A stretch of DNA of 64,000 bases, taken from positions 1,480,929-1,544,928 of the forward strand of contig JASSKH010000002.1 in the NCBI GenBank assembly GCA_031763025.1. The letters are read 5' to 3'. Position numbers and translations under genes: made by a program. Below, piece after piece: positions 10,695-21,869 of the stretch. The notes below the pieces were generated by a model that made no database searches, had not been told where the DNA came from, and saw nothing but the letters and a program-made list of their open reading frames with translations. The first letter of the stretch is position 1. Each line of letters opens with the position of its first letter. Source of the stretch: Macrocystis pyrifera (lineage: Eukaryota > Sar > Phaeophyceae > Laminariales > Laminariaceae).

Positions 10695-11075
10695 AGGGGG
10701 TGTATTATTTTATCACCCGTGTAGATACGGTGTGCTATTTTATCACCGGGTGTGTTATACGTTGTGCAATACTATCACCCGTGTGATACTGTAGGGTGTG
10801 CTATTACATATCTTATATCACACGTGCAATGCGGTAGGGTGAGTTATTTTGTCACCCGTGATATACGGCAGGGTTGTGTTGCCTTATCACCCGGTGTGAT
10901 ACCGAGTGCTACCTTGTATCACACATGCTATGCCGGATGTTGTTCTATCCTGCCACACGGGTGATACGGTACGGTGTGTTCTCTTGCCACACATGTTACA
11001 CGGGGTGTTGCTCCACCTTGTCACACGTGTGATACGGTGTGCTGTTCCATCTTGTTGATACCACACATGTGATAT
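10695..11075. repeat. Minisatellite, TATCACCCGTGTGATACGG
   Basis: About nine imperfect 35-45 bp units, each with the near-palindrome ATCACCCGTGTGAT. The same unit appears at 18588-18650 and 56555-56725. Confidence 0.85.
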
Positions 11076-11207
11076 GTACGGTTTAAGATCAAGATCCGCT
11101 TTTCCCATAGCGCCTGGCCCGAGGCAGTCAACTCGACCTCTCCGCCCGACCCTTAGTACCCCTACCCTGCCTGCACTCTTGCTCGGCCCGCATGAACACC
11201 TTCGAAG

Positions 11208-11270
11208 GTGGAGGTACTGCGCGGCCACCTGAAGCGGCTCAAGGAAAGTGCCGACAAAGCTGCCACCTTC
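11208..11270 (+). CDS. Coiled-coil protein exon, 21 codons
   Basis: CGAAG|GTGGAG to ACCTTC|GTGAGT gives VEVLRGHLKRLKESADKAAT-F in phase 0. The donor is strong and the acceptor only fair. The frame could run on to 11310 before a CTG-type repeat. Confidence 0.58.
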
Positions 11271-11464
11271 GTGAGTGGTACCGTGCACGCGATGGTCGAG
11301 TTTGCCGAAGGGTTGTTGCTGTTGATGTTGTTGTTCTTGCTGCTGTTGTTGCGGTTGTGTTTGTTGTTGTTGTTGTTGTTGTTGTTGTCCGCATAGTCAG
11401 TTTAAAGCGTTGTTGTTCGCTAAGTACAACGATGCAATATACGGCAGACGTCACCGGTCGCTCA

Positions 11465-11800
11465 AGGACGATGATATAGCATTCGCTCTACAGCAGTAGT
11501 GTTGGGATATCGTACCGAAACATGTACCAGGTATCGAATAATATCGAAATCCCGATCTGTCGTATAGTATCGAGTTTCCGAAATATCGTATAATGTCGAA
11601 CTTCCGAAATATCGTATATCGAACTTACGATATATCGTACATCGAACTTCCGATATATCGTACATCGGACTTCCTATATATCACACATCGAACTTCCGAT
11701 ATATCGTATGTCGATATATCGATATATCGACACATGAAATATCGAACTACCGCTATATCGTATATATATATATCGAATATCGTGATTTTCAGGCAGATCT
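11465..11800. repeat. TATCG-rich palindromic array
   Basis: Repeats of about 21 bp, ATATCGTATATCGAACTTCCG, many self-complementary (CGATATATCG). Likely to form cruciforms. Confidence 0.85.
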
Positions 11801-11918
11801 TGAACGAACGCTTGGTTGAAACGAGTCGATTAAATATTTTTGTTCTTATGTTATTATATCGCACTCGAATCCGATATCGATATTCAGTACCAATTCGTTC
11901 TACTTTTTTGTGCACCAG

Positions 11919-11993
11919 TCGGAGAAACAGTGTCGATCGATCGGGGAGCAGCTGGAGGGGGAGAGAACACAGCGGCAGCGGCTGCAAGATAAG
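11919..11993 (+). CDS. Coiled-coil protein exon, 25 codons
   Basis: TTTTTTGTGCACCAG|TCGGAG to GATAAG|GTGAGA encodes SEKQCRSIGEQLEGERTQRQ-RLQDK in phase 0. The pyrimidine tract and donor are good. The Glu/Gln/Arg heptad pattern matches the neighbouring exons. Confidence 0.72.
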
Positions 11994-12109
11994 GTGAGAA
12001 GCGAAGCGAAGCACGCACGCAACCACAAGCACGCATCTGATCTACATTCTTGTTTTTTTGCGGTCAATAATCCTGCAAATAGGAGGTTCGCTTCAACCTG
12101 TCATCTCAC

Positions 12110-12605
<496 letters not shown>

Positions 12606-13184
12606 TATGCTTGCCATTTGTTTTTGTTTTTTTTTTTTGTATACATGTTGTCTCTTTTTCGGAGAACAAGATACATCTTTTGTAAAAATACGCCTGCTGC
12701 GTGTGTGCAAACCCCTTTGTAATACAGACATAATCGTAGTAAGTCAGCTTTGCAAGCTGCGTCAGTGATGAGTCGGTCGCGCTTATTCTACATTCTTCCC
12801 CTCGGGAAGGAAACACAACGGTACCGGTGAAACGGTGATTCAAGCCCCTCTATACGTAGCGCAGTCAGGAGGGAAACAAGACGGTCCCTTAAGGGCCATT
12901 TCGGACCGTTTCAGGCAGATGGGCTGCGATACGAGACGTATTTTCCGTTGCACGTCACATACTTTACGATATCGCAAGGGCTATTTCTGCAACCGTTTTT
13001 TGGCAGATGGGCTTGCGATACGAGGCGTCATGTTTCCGTTGTACGCCATACCTATGTCGATGTCGTAAGCCAGCTGCACGTTCGACCGCTTTGGTGGACC
13101 AATCAGTGTCACACCATCTCTACGACCCCGCCAGCGAAGAGTTTACCGGTATAGCCGAACACGTATTATGAAGACCAGATGAGA

Positions 13185-13460
13185 GTAGCCCTCGCCAGTT
13201 CCCTGGGATATCGTGATCTATCTATCTACAGATAGATCATCTAGTTCCTCGCTGCCGTTGCGAGGGGCTGCGCAGGATCTATCTGTCTGCATACAGTAGG
13301 CGCAACAGATCCAACCCGGGAGACATGTGCTTCGTACTGGAGGTCATGCAGATTGTGCGGGTCCCACCCGTCGACACGAGCTATTATACAGATCATACAG
13401 ATCATACAGATCATACAGATCATGCAACATCGGGAATATATGATCTGTCTGCCTTGAAAT
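13185..13460. repeat. R7 block: GATC/CTACAG repeat with TTCCTC-CTGCCGTTGCGAG core
   Basis: GATCTATCTATCTACAGATAGATC-type palindromes flank a conserved GTTCCTCGCTGCCGTTGCGA-like core, ending in (ACAGATCAT)n. Equivalent blocks lie at 19260-19465, 52965-53180, 54390-54590, 54955-55100, 55480-55660, 57540-57610 and 59160-59310. Confidence 0.75.
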
Positions 13461-13582
13461 ATCTAGCTCATTATGTGGGAATGGTCTGTAGAGGATCTGC
13501 TATTGTAGAGGTGTGGAGTTGTGTGACCGACGACCTCCGAAACCGGCGTCCCCTGACAACATTTTGTCCGTTGGCTCTGCAG

Positions 13583-13972
13583 ACGGAGTTGCTGGGAGGG
13601 AAAGACTTCCCTGCTGCAAGAAAAACTGTCCGTCCTCTCGGAGCAACTCGACCGTTTCAAAGCGGTGGAACTCGAACAGAAGCAAGAGACAGAGCGCCTG
13701 CTCTCCTCGCAAAAATCTCTCTTCGAATCCCAGCTGGCGCAGCAACAGCGCAGCTCCGAGGAAGCCCGCCGGAAGATCGCCCAGGAATGTTCCCAGAATT
13801 TTTCTCAGGAACATTCTCGTAAAATGCAGGAGGCTGACGAGTCCAGGGAGAAAGAGACGAAGCGCTTGGAGAGACTCTTGGATGAAGAGAGGGGTTTCAG
13901 AGAGGACGAGGCGGTACGCATGTCGGGGCTCCTGGAGGAGGAGAGAGTGGCTCGGGAGGAGGAGGCGAGCAG
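13583..13972 (+). CDS. Coiled-coil protein exon, 130 codons
   Basis: It begins after GGCTCTGCAG| and ends AGCAG|GTATGA (phase 2). From about 13604 on it reads SLLQEKLSVLSEQLDRF, then LLSSQKSLFESQLAQQQ, LERLLDEERGFREDEAVR and SGLLEEERVAREEEAS. This is a strong coiled coil, with two related 18-20-residue repeats at its end. In phase 0 the first codons read TELLGGKD, which suits the coil but is one base out of frame with the rest. Either the upstream exon is wrong, a small exon is missing, or one extra base lies near 13606. Confidence 0.78.
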
Positions 13973-14100
13973 GTATGATATGTACATATGCACATATATA
14001 TATATATACATATGAACATGGATTTATTTGGGCTCTAGGTTTTGCCGGGTCGATTATTAACTCCTATTAGCACCGCCACCTCCTTTTTTTTTTTAAACTA

Positions 14101-14205
14101 TTACGGAGGACCATGGTAAATGGGACCAAATTTTGTTAGTAAAAATAGGGAAATATATAGTTTTTTGAGCGTACTGTAGGCGCTATTTACTGTGGTCCTC
14201 CGCAA
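14101..14205. mobile_element. R1 MITE, GGAGGACC subtype
   Basis: Ends read TTACGGAGGACCATGGT instead of GGGGGTCC. The same subtype occurs at 61589-61699. Confidence 0.85.
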
Positions 14206-14443
14206 TACTTTGGATTAGTGTAGGATTGTTTTTCGCAGCAGAAAAAAAAAGAGCCAAGGGACGAGATCGAGAGCAGAAAATCAAACGTGAAGACACGATC
14301 AGTAGCAGCAGCAAGTACACCAAGGTTACGCGGTACGGGGGGGGGGGCAATCTTACCGTGGGTCCTTTTGTTCCAGCCGCTCACAGCCTTTTCGGGGCGA
14401 GTCCCCCGATTATTTTTTGCAGCCTTTTTGCGTACGATAGATA

Positions 14444-14549
14444 TTACGGGGGGCCATAGTAAATCAGGAACAAATATTGTTAGTAAAAATAGGCAAACAT
14501 ATAGGTTTTTATTTATACCACAAGTCCTAATAACGATAGACCCCCGTAA
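14444..14549. mobile_element. R1 MITE
   Basis: Full-length but diverged copy with TA flanks. Confidence 0.85.
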
Positions 14550-15063
14550 TAGTCTGCAAATATTTCTTGTGCTTTATTTATTTGGTTTCGCGGCTGATTC
14601 GCACCCACCGCCCGAGCAGGTTTTGCAATCTGGGAGAAAGCATCATTTAGTTATGTATGCTTTTGACTTGAAAAGTGCGTGGCGCGGTCTGCACTTCGGA
14701 ATCGTCGTCCGCAATTGAGAAATTTCCTGGTTCGATGCAAACGCGGCGCAGCCGCCTTCATGGCCAGTTTTGCCCCGTTTTGGCTGCGGTTTGGGGTCAG
14801 GGTCAGGGTCAGGGTCAGGGGTCGGGCTGGGTCTTCGCCAGTACCTTGATCCCAACAGGAACCAAAATACCTGAACAGTCTATCTACCAACCTGACGATA
14901 TGGAACCTCCACCGCCCATGGGACTGTTCGTTCTATGCGCTGGTCCCGCCTGCAAGCGCCTGCAAGACGTATGTCTTTAAGCCCCCCAATGTTGGGTGAG
15001 GCGCAGAGAGCCACTCAGCGGCCCAAATGCGGCAATGAACAGAAGGGCAACAAACTCCCTCTA

Positions 15064-15512
15064 CCAGTACTACCAGTGCTGTCAGTGTTACCAGTGCTGC
15101 CAGTGCTGCCAGTGCTGCCAGTGCTACCAGTGCTATCAGTACTACCATTGCTACCAGTGCTACCAGTGCTACCAGTGCTATCAGCGCTGCCAGTGTTATC
15201 AGTGCTACCAGTGCTGCCAGTGCCACCAGTGCTACCAGTGATACCAGTGCTATCAGAGATACCAGTGCTGCCAGTGCTACCAGTGATATCAGTGCTACCA
15301 GTGCTACCAGTGCTATCAGTGCTGCCAGTGCTATTAGTGCTACAAGAGCTGCCAGTGCTGCCAGTGCTACCAGTGCTACCAGTGCTATCAGTGCTATCAG
15401 TGCCACCAGTGCTGCCAGTGCTATCAGTGCTTTCAGTGCTACCAGTGCTGTCAGTGCTACCAGTGCTGCCAGTGCTGCCAGTGCTATCAAGTGCTACCAG
15501 TGCTGCCAGTGC
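15064..15512. repeat. CAGTGCTAC minisatellite
   Basis: About 50 copies of a 9 bp unit (CAGTGCTAC/CAGTGCTGC). Open in several frames on both strands, not coding. Confidence 0.96.
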
Positions 15513-16133
15513 GCCGAATACTTATGGACTGAAGTCGCCCTTGTAAAATTGCCTGGCAGCACCCAGGGCAGACATCGAACTTATACACTCCACCTGACAG
15601 GGAGCGCTGCTACCTGACAGGGATGGCGCTTTAGTGCAGAGGCCTTACAGGAGTGGCGCCTTAGTACAGAGGCCTTACAGGAGTGGCGCCTTATTACAGA
15701 GGCCTTACAAGGGTTGTGCCGCCTCTACCAGTACCTCTTACCATGCAACGCGGCCAACATTTCTTATTGTGGGCTGCAGCAATAACAGTCCACAGATTAA
15801 TAAATCGAACACCTAAAAGTACTCGGTACAATGGTGTTACTGCATGGCATTAACAGCAAAGTTACCTTACTATCCGGTGTCTGCCCACCTGAGGAGGGGC
15901 TCAACCGATCAGAAAGCACCGCCTCAAGAAGGCAAAAAAAACTGTACTATCCCTACCCTGGGATGAGTCGGGCACGGTGCTACGGAAGACGCGGTGGCTT
16001 ATTTTTTTTTCTGAGCTCGTCACGAGAAGCATGAACTGAAGAAAATTTGTTCTCACGACCCGACCAATAACATGCGGGTAAACGTACCATGCTGTTGACA
16101 CGAAAACGGGTAGGTGCACACTCGAAAATATTA

Positions 16134-16246
16134 TTACGGGGGACGATAGTAAATACCTGGTAGGACCGAATATTGTCACTAAAAATAGGCAAATATATAG
16201 GTTTTTGTGTGTACCGTAGGTCCTATTAACCAAGGACCCCCCGTAA
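16134..16246. mobile_element. R1 MITE next to a coding exon
   Basis: Full-length copy with an 8 bp insert in one arm. Its terminal CCGTAATAG is followed at once by exon sequence (16250). Confidence 0.87.
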
Positions 16247-16249
16247 TAG

Positions 16250-16309
16250 TACTGCCTCAGAAGCCGAAAAGCGGTGCCTCTCCCTTGCGATGAGCCACGA
16301 GGAATTAAG
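16250..16309 (+). CDS. Coiled-coil protein exon beside an R1 element
   Basis: It encodes TASEAEKRCLSLAMSHEEL with donor TTAAG|GTGACT (phase 2). The phase left at 13972 is met if splicing uses the AG in CCGTAATAG|T at the end of the R1 element (16134-16246). The nearer acceptor CTCAG|AAG would not keep the frame. It resembles the exon at 8512. Confidence 0.5.
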
Positions 16310-16443
16310 GTGACTTGTGGAGTGGAAATCGAGGAAAGTTGTTCAAGGTGTGCATTTATTATTGTTGTGCTTGCCATCCGACAACGATGTGTGGTGTTGT
16401 TTTCTGAAAAAGGTTTGATTCCGTATACCTCGTCTGGTTGCAG

Positions 16444-16549
16444 GTTGAGTCTTATGCTGGAGGAGGAGCGAAAAGCGAGGCTTGCAGAGGGCGCTCTAGG
16501 GGAAGCCGTCCTGCGGGAGGTGCAGGACACGCAGACCCTTCTCGGCGAG
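16444..16549 (+). CDS. Coiled-coil protein exon
   Basis: GGTTGCAG|G completes an Arg codon. It reads LSLMLEEERKARLAEGALGE, then REVQDTQTLLGE. The donor is GCGAG|GTGCGA, phase 0. LEEERKAR echoes LLEEERVAR in the exon at 13583. It is followed by GTTGT-rich intron. Confidence 0.75.
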
Positions 16550-18960
16550 GTGCGATGCGGTGCCTTAAGAACAGCAGTCGCTTTTTCTTGTGGCTTGCGA
16601 GTTTTTTGTTGTGTGTTGTTGTGTGTTGTTGTGTGTTTGTTGTGTGTGCTGTGGTGCATGTTTCGTTGTGTGTGTCGTGTGTGGTTACTAACTGTGGTGT
16701 TGTTGTTGTTGTTTTTTTTTTTGGTATTTTTATAATTCCAAGTTTTCGTCCAGCATGCAGTCCCCTTCTTGAACCGCACAGCCACTCCGAGGGCGCCCCT
16801 GCCTGCACTGCGAAACAATCTTGGGCGCGGTCAGCTGCCTTACGCCCGCAACGAACGCAGCCGCTTGTAGTGGACCATTGGGACGTTTCCTACGTGAGCA
16901 AGCGTTGTCTTCGTCTTCGTCGTTGTAGTCGTTGTCGATGCTTTTGTTTTTGTTTTTGCTGACTTTGGTGTCATTGTTGTTTTGTTAGTGCTGCTGTCCA
17001 GGGCGTCGAGGTTGGGGTGCGTCATAGTTTTTGTTGTTGTTGCTGCCGCTGTTCAGGACGTCGGGGTTGGGGCTGTTGTTGTCCGTCGTCGCTCCGTGTA
17101 CATTTCCGTCGCTATACATAAACTTGTCGCCGATTTTGTTTTTTCGGCTGCATTCTTGGTTCTCGTCGTCGATACTGCGGCCGCGATTTTTGCTTTCTGT
17201 GATCATGCCAAAAATACGGCAGACGCCGCCACAGCGGTAGCACAGACATGAAGAAAAATTGTAGCACCCTGGGTCTTTCAGTGAAAAGGTTGGGCGAACG
17301 ACAAGGTTGAGGGCTCACGTGTTTTCAAACGCCGTTCGTTGTAGCTTGTAAGCAAACTCAGGTGCACATATATGCACAAGAACGCATTTGTTTTTGTCTA
17401 CTCGAAAACGCTGGTAACCAAGCAGCCACCGAACTTGCCCAGGGACCTGTTGTGTGCTCGCATTATTAATAGACGCTGAAGAAAGAACGCACGCCGGCAG
17501 GTTTCAACTTGCGGTATAGTCTCAAATGACACCAACTGCTGCCGACAGCGCCTATTTTTTCGTGGGTAGGCACGATTCGACGCAAGTCGACGAGGGCGGA
17601 AGAGTCTGAATCCTTCTACTAACATCAATAAAACAAATGCAAGGCTTCACTCCACTCAGATGCGGGGTCACATGTCTCTATTTGGCTCAAGTAGGTACAT
17701 TCCCAGTTCAGCTCTAAATGCCGTACTGCTCGTCGTACTTGAGCATCTTGGATGTTTTTTTTCGGCTGTTGTCATATGTATTGTTTCCAACTCTCTATTT
17801 TACGAGCATCGCGTTCTCTTCTCGTACGTCTCCTGTATATTCTAGCTTTGCTACAATCGCATTCATCAGGAAACATCTCTTAATCCTAGTGTCAAGGCGC
17901 GAGTCTGTCAGGACCGCATCGAACTTCTTTACGTGTGTTTTACCCGTTCCTATTACTTTTGCTATGTGTATATCCCAAGAAAAGTCCTTTGAGTTCCCTA
18001 CGCCAAGGTACGTACACTGGTCTACGATTCACAACTCGTCTTCTCCCCACTTCCAGCTGAAATTTACCGGGTTCACCTTACCTTGGTTTCGCACATCTAC
18101 CGCGCAATTATTTACGTTCGCCGTCACCCTCCGCTTCCTAGCGTATTCTAGTGCTTTTTTTTTGCGGGGGAGGGGTATACATTTCCTCGAATTACGAGCC
18201 TCGGAAATATCTCCATCTACCGTGGCAGGCGTTTTCAGACCCGTGCTTGCTTCCTTACACGGGTGGTTCTTCACTTGAAGAGCCCTATACTATTAGTAAG
18301 TCGCCCAAGACAAAACATCCACTGGGGGGGGGATTTTTTCGGAGCCCATTTTCCCGAAAACACGCCTTGAAGGTGGGCACACAAAACAAAAAAGGTGGTA
18401 GCTGGGAAAACAAATCTCGAAGATGTTTTAGATCTTTCCAATAGACATAGATGCATCTCTCGGGGCGTTTGTTCTCTCCCCATTGCAGAGAGAAAATCAT
18501 ACTGGCTATAGTGTCACTAGTGTCACCAGTATCACTAGTATCACTAGTATCACTAGTATCACTGGTCTCAGTGACGTTCATCAGAGGGGGTGTGCTATCT
18601 CATCACCCCTGTGCCATCATATCACCCGGTGTGATCGTGTTATACGGTAACTGATTTCGAGAAAAGCTGAAAGTGCTTAGCCCGATAGGTATAGGTATAT
18701 CGCGAAAAATTCTGTAAAAAAAAGATTAATACGAGTAAAATGGCAGTGATTCCAACGAAACCGGCTTGAGGAGCCTATTCACAGTCAGTCAGAAATAGGT
18801 TCCCCAAAAAGTGCGATACCGTACCCCTATCGTAGCAACGCCTCTTCAACTGAAAATGCTTCAGCCGCTACAGTCTTGTCACCCATTTTCGTTTTGGTTT
18901 GTTTTATTTTGTCGTCGGTTTTCCCTCCTCGTTTTGCGGTGCAGATGTCGCCGCGTGCAG

Positions 18961-19107
18961 GCCGCTCGAGATCTCACAAGGGATCAAGATTGTTCGTCGG
19001 AGCGGGCCTCAGAACGGGCCGTGGGGGGGAAAGAAGAACGGTCCGGGGGCAGCGGGCGGCCTTGGGGGCGGAATTGTTTTGCACGGCGTCTATGGAAAAG
19101 CAGGCAG
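18961..19107 (+). CDS. Possible coiled-coil gene exon (Arg/Ser-rich)
   Basis: CGTGCAG|GCCGCT to AGGCAG|GTGTTT is 49 codons, open and in phase 0 at both ends. It reads AARDLTRDQDCSSERASERA, then a Gly/Arg-rich part. An alternative acceptor 16 bases upstream gives other frames that are also open, so it is only a candidate. Confidence 0.42.
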
Positions 19108-19259
19108 GTGTTTCGATGCACCGACAGAGAGCAAGGAGCGTGTAGTGCACGCGGCGCCCCTCACTGGTGTCGTTTATTCCTCGCCTTATGTGTCCTTTGC
19201 CCGACAGATAACCAAACAGTGTGTGCGCGTTGGCCATGCTTTGGAATAGTTCACACCTC

Positions 19260-19465
19260 GGATAGATCACCTACAGATAGATAATCTATTAATAGTTCCT
19301 CTCCTGCCGGTGTGAGAGGCTGTGCAGGATCTGTCTTGTAGGGCACATCTAACCCAGGAAACGTGCGCTACTGTAGATCATGCAGACTGCACGGCTCTCA
19401 CTCGGCAACATGAACTAGATGATGCAGATCATACAAATCATACAGACCATACAGATCATGCAGAT
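19260..19465. repeat. R7 block
   Basis: Second copy of the GATC/CTACAG block, with the TTCCTC-CTGCCGGTGTGAG core and a terminal ACAGATCATGCAG run. Confidence 0.7.
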
Positions 19466-20092
19466 TAAGAATCGAACTGCCACAAAACCTCTAGATCACC
19501 AACCGTCGATTCTTTAACCCTCTTGGCACTCCAGAGGGGAACTTTTAAAGTGACGATAACCGCAGTGGCCATTCGTGCGATTGAGAGATGATGTAAACCG
19601 GTGTTCGAGTCACAATGGTTGAATCCAAAGGAAACGTGCGGCACGGGCGCAAACAGCATGATCCCACTTCGTGCTGCTGGGCGCTCGCACTGCTCGCAGA
19701 AGGTAAAAAAAAAACACAAAATTTATCATAGTTTTTTTTTTGTCGCTGTCGCACAAAATGGTGCTGCATTACCTTGTGTCCCCCTTACTCCTCCGCGTGC
19801 TCTTCCGCTGCCCCTACTCCTCCGCGTGCTCCTCCGCTGCTTACTCCTCACGATGCAGGCGTGCTACGCTCCTTGCACGCCCTGTGCCCGATCTGGGGGA
19901 TATCTGAATAAGTGCAGCCAAAGGCGCCCTCGCACCGCACCTCTTCCGCCCATCTACCGACTCGCGACTAATTTACTTCGAGTGTTGAGTACGGTAGTCC
20001 TCTCCGAGAAAATACCGCCTGTCTGTCTTACATTGTCGTGTGTCGTCTCTCTGCGCGCTCTCCTCCACTTCTCACCTACCGGCCGGGCGCAG

Positions 20093-20638
20093 GCATCCCT
20101 GCTGAGGAGACTGGTGGCCGATACTGCTGGCCTGGTCAAGCTAACGGGAAGCTTTTATGACCGATACTCGGACACCCACAGGGCAAGAGCTGTCCCCGCC
20201 ACAGCCGCCGCAGGAGCGGTGCCTCCAGTAGTAGTAGGTGCTGATGGCGGTTTGGCCGGGAATAAATTTCCCAGAAAATTCATCTATGGTTCCCGACGCG
20301 AAACTGAATTCGGCGACAACTACGGAACCGACGGCGGCAGTCACGCGATGGGGGGGGCGGGTGGCGCGAACCGACACGATGCCAGCGGTAATTCCGGCGC
20401 CTCGGCCATGTTAAATCCGCCGCAATCAGCGGAAACTTCGCGGAACAATCTCGACCGCACTGCGGAATACGGAGCGGGCCGCACCCATGCGGGTTTTGAC
20501 GGCGCGGCAGTGCGGGAGCTAGACCGGAGGTGCTATTCCCTGCTAGAAGCGAACGCGCAGCTGTGCCTGAGGCTGCAGGGGCTTGGCCTCGAATACGCCG
20601 GGTTGACGAGGGAGCTGCTGGACTCGGGACCGAAGCTC
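20093..20638 (+). CDS. Coiled-coil gene exon, 182 codons
   Basis: GGGCGCAG|GCATCC (phase 0) opens ASLLRRLVADTAGLVKLTGS. A Gly/Ala/Asn-rich middle follows, then a helix VRELDRRCYSLLEANAQLCL and LGLEYAGLTRELL. The donor is AAGCTC|GTGAGT, phase 0. The upstream open frame back to 19601 is probably intron. Function unknown. Confidence 0.72.
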
Positions 20639-21194
20639 GTGAGTAATAGTTCGTTGGACCAGAACTCAGAGCAACAAAAGAAGGCATGCCAGCGTGCTAG
20701 AAACACTTACAATAAATGCGAAGTCGTACACTCATGGTAGTGGTGGGGATCTTGGATTGTTGGGGGTTTTCCCAGCACTGTTTTATTCTCGTTGGAGCGT
20801 GTTTCCATAACCGCCACATGTCGCGTGTGTATGGTCGACATGGTTGAACGATACCCGGCCTCTTGAAAGAGAATCTCGAAAACAAGCATTACGTACGTAG
20901 CGCTTTGATTCCGTGCGGTGGGGTCAGTGAAAACGTACCCATCCCACTCACTGCCTGTACGAGATCATGCTGGCTATACAGGTCACACCCGGCGACATGG
21001 GCTAGGTCATACAAAATCGAAAACAGAGAAGCTGCCTGCCTTGAAAAGTCTGCATTCAGCGCGGATGATATAAAGATCATCTGTGCGTTTGGAATTGTAA
21101 TCGTACCTGGTATGTAGGTTTCGGGACAGCGCAGTGCTCAAAGGGGTGAAATCATCGTCGTCGTCCTCCCTATCGTTCTGCGCGCTGTATGCAG

Positions 21195-21869
21195 CCTTAT
21201 CGCGGTGCAGGCTTGGGCATCGCAGACCTCGACACGGGCAACCTCGGGGACGACGACCCTCACCGCAGTGGAAGAAGGCGCGCAGAGAAAAATCGTGATC
21301 ACCGCCACAGTCTACACCACTACGTACACCACCGCAGCAGATTCAGAAGCACCAGCACCAGCAGCGGTGGCGGCAGTGACCGCCGAAACGTTAGACGACG
21401 CGCGGATCATCATCACCACCGCCAACACCACGATAATCACCATCGCCGGCGCTCGGACGGGTGCCACCGCCGCACGAACCTAACCTACACAAGTGATGCT
21501 CCGCGAGAGGAGACGGCAGCAGCAGCAGCAACAGCGGCAGCGGCAACGGTGGGGAGACGGAAGGACGACGAGTTCTACAACTCGGAACGGCACACAGACT
21601 GTTCCGCAGATCGACCTGAAGACTGTTCCGCGGATTGCTCGGCGGATTGTTCCGCAGATCGTTCCACTGATTGTTCCCTCTCGGGTAGCAACCGGAACAA
21701 CCGCGTTCATCAGCGTCCCTTGCTAGTCCACGCTTCCCCTCGAATACGCCGTACGAAGCAATACTACCGCGAGGATGGGCGTAGGGGGGAACATTTTGAG
21801 ACTCGGGGCGCGGGACGTACGGCGCGTTATTCTGAAGGGGTACCCCAACAGGAGCAGCGGTTCATGTAA
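21195..21869 (+). CDS. Probable last exon, His/Arg-rich C terminus
   Basis: GTATGCAG|CCTTAT in phase 0 runs 224 codons to a TAA at 21867-21869. The first 30 residues are Gly/Asp-rich. The next 70 are His/Arg-rich (HHHHRQHHDNHHRRR), followed by poly-Ala. Then comes a repeat DCSADxxxDCSADCSAD at about 21595-21680, coded by a 12-15 bp GCGGATTGTTCC-like repeat, and a basic tail. The low-complexity composition gives no family. It could bind metal through its His runs, which is inference. Confidence 0.6.
   Translation, partial: PYRGAGLGIADLDTGNLGDDDPHRSGRRRAEKNRDHRHSLHHYVHHRSRFRSTSTSSGGGSDRRNVRRRADHHHHRQHHDNHHRRRSDGCHRRTNLTYTSDAPREETAAAAATAAAATVGRRKDDEFYNSERHTDCSADRPEDCSADCSADCSADRSTDCSLSGSNRNNRVHQRPLLVHASPRIRRTKQYYREDGRRGEHFETRGAGRTARYSEGVPQQEQRFM

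Noticed and set aside
14933-15546. Leu/Val/Ala-rich frames on both strands over 180 codons
   Set aside because: CAGTGCTAC 9 bp repeat.
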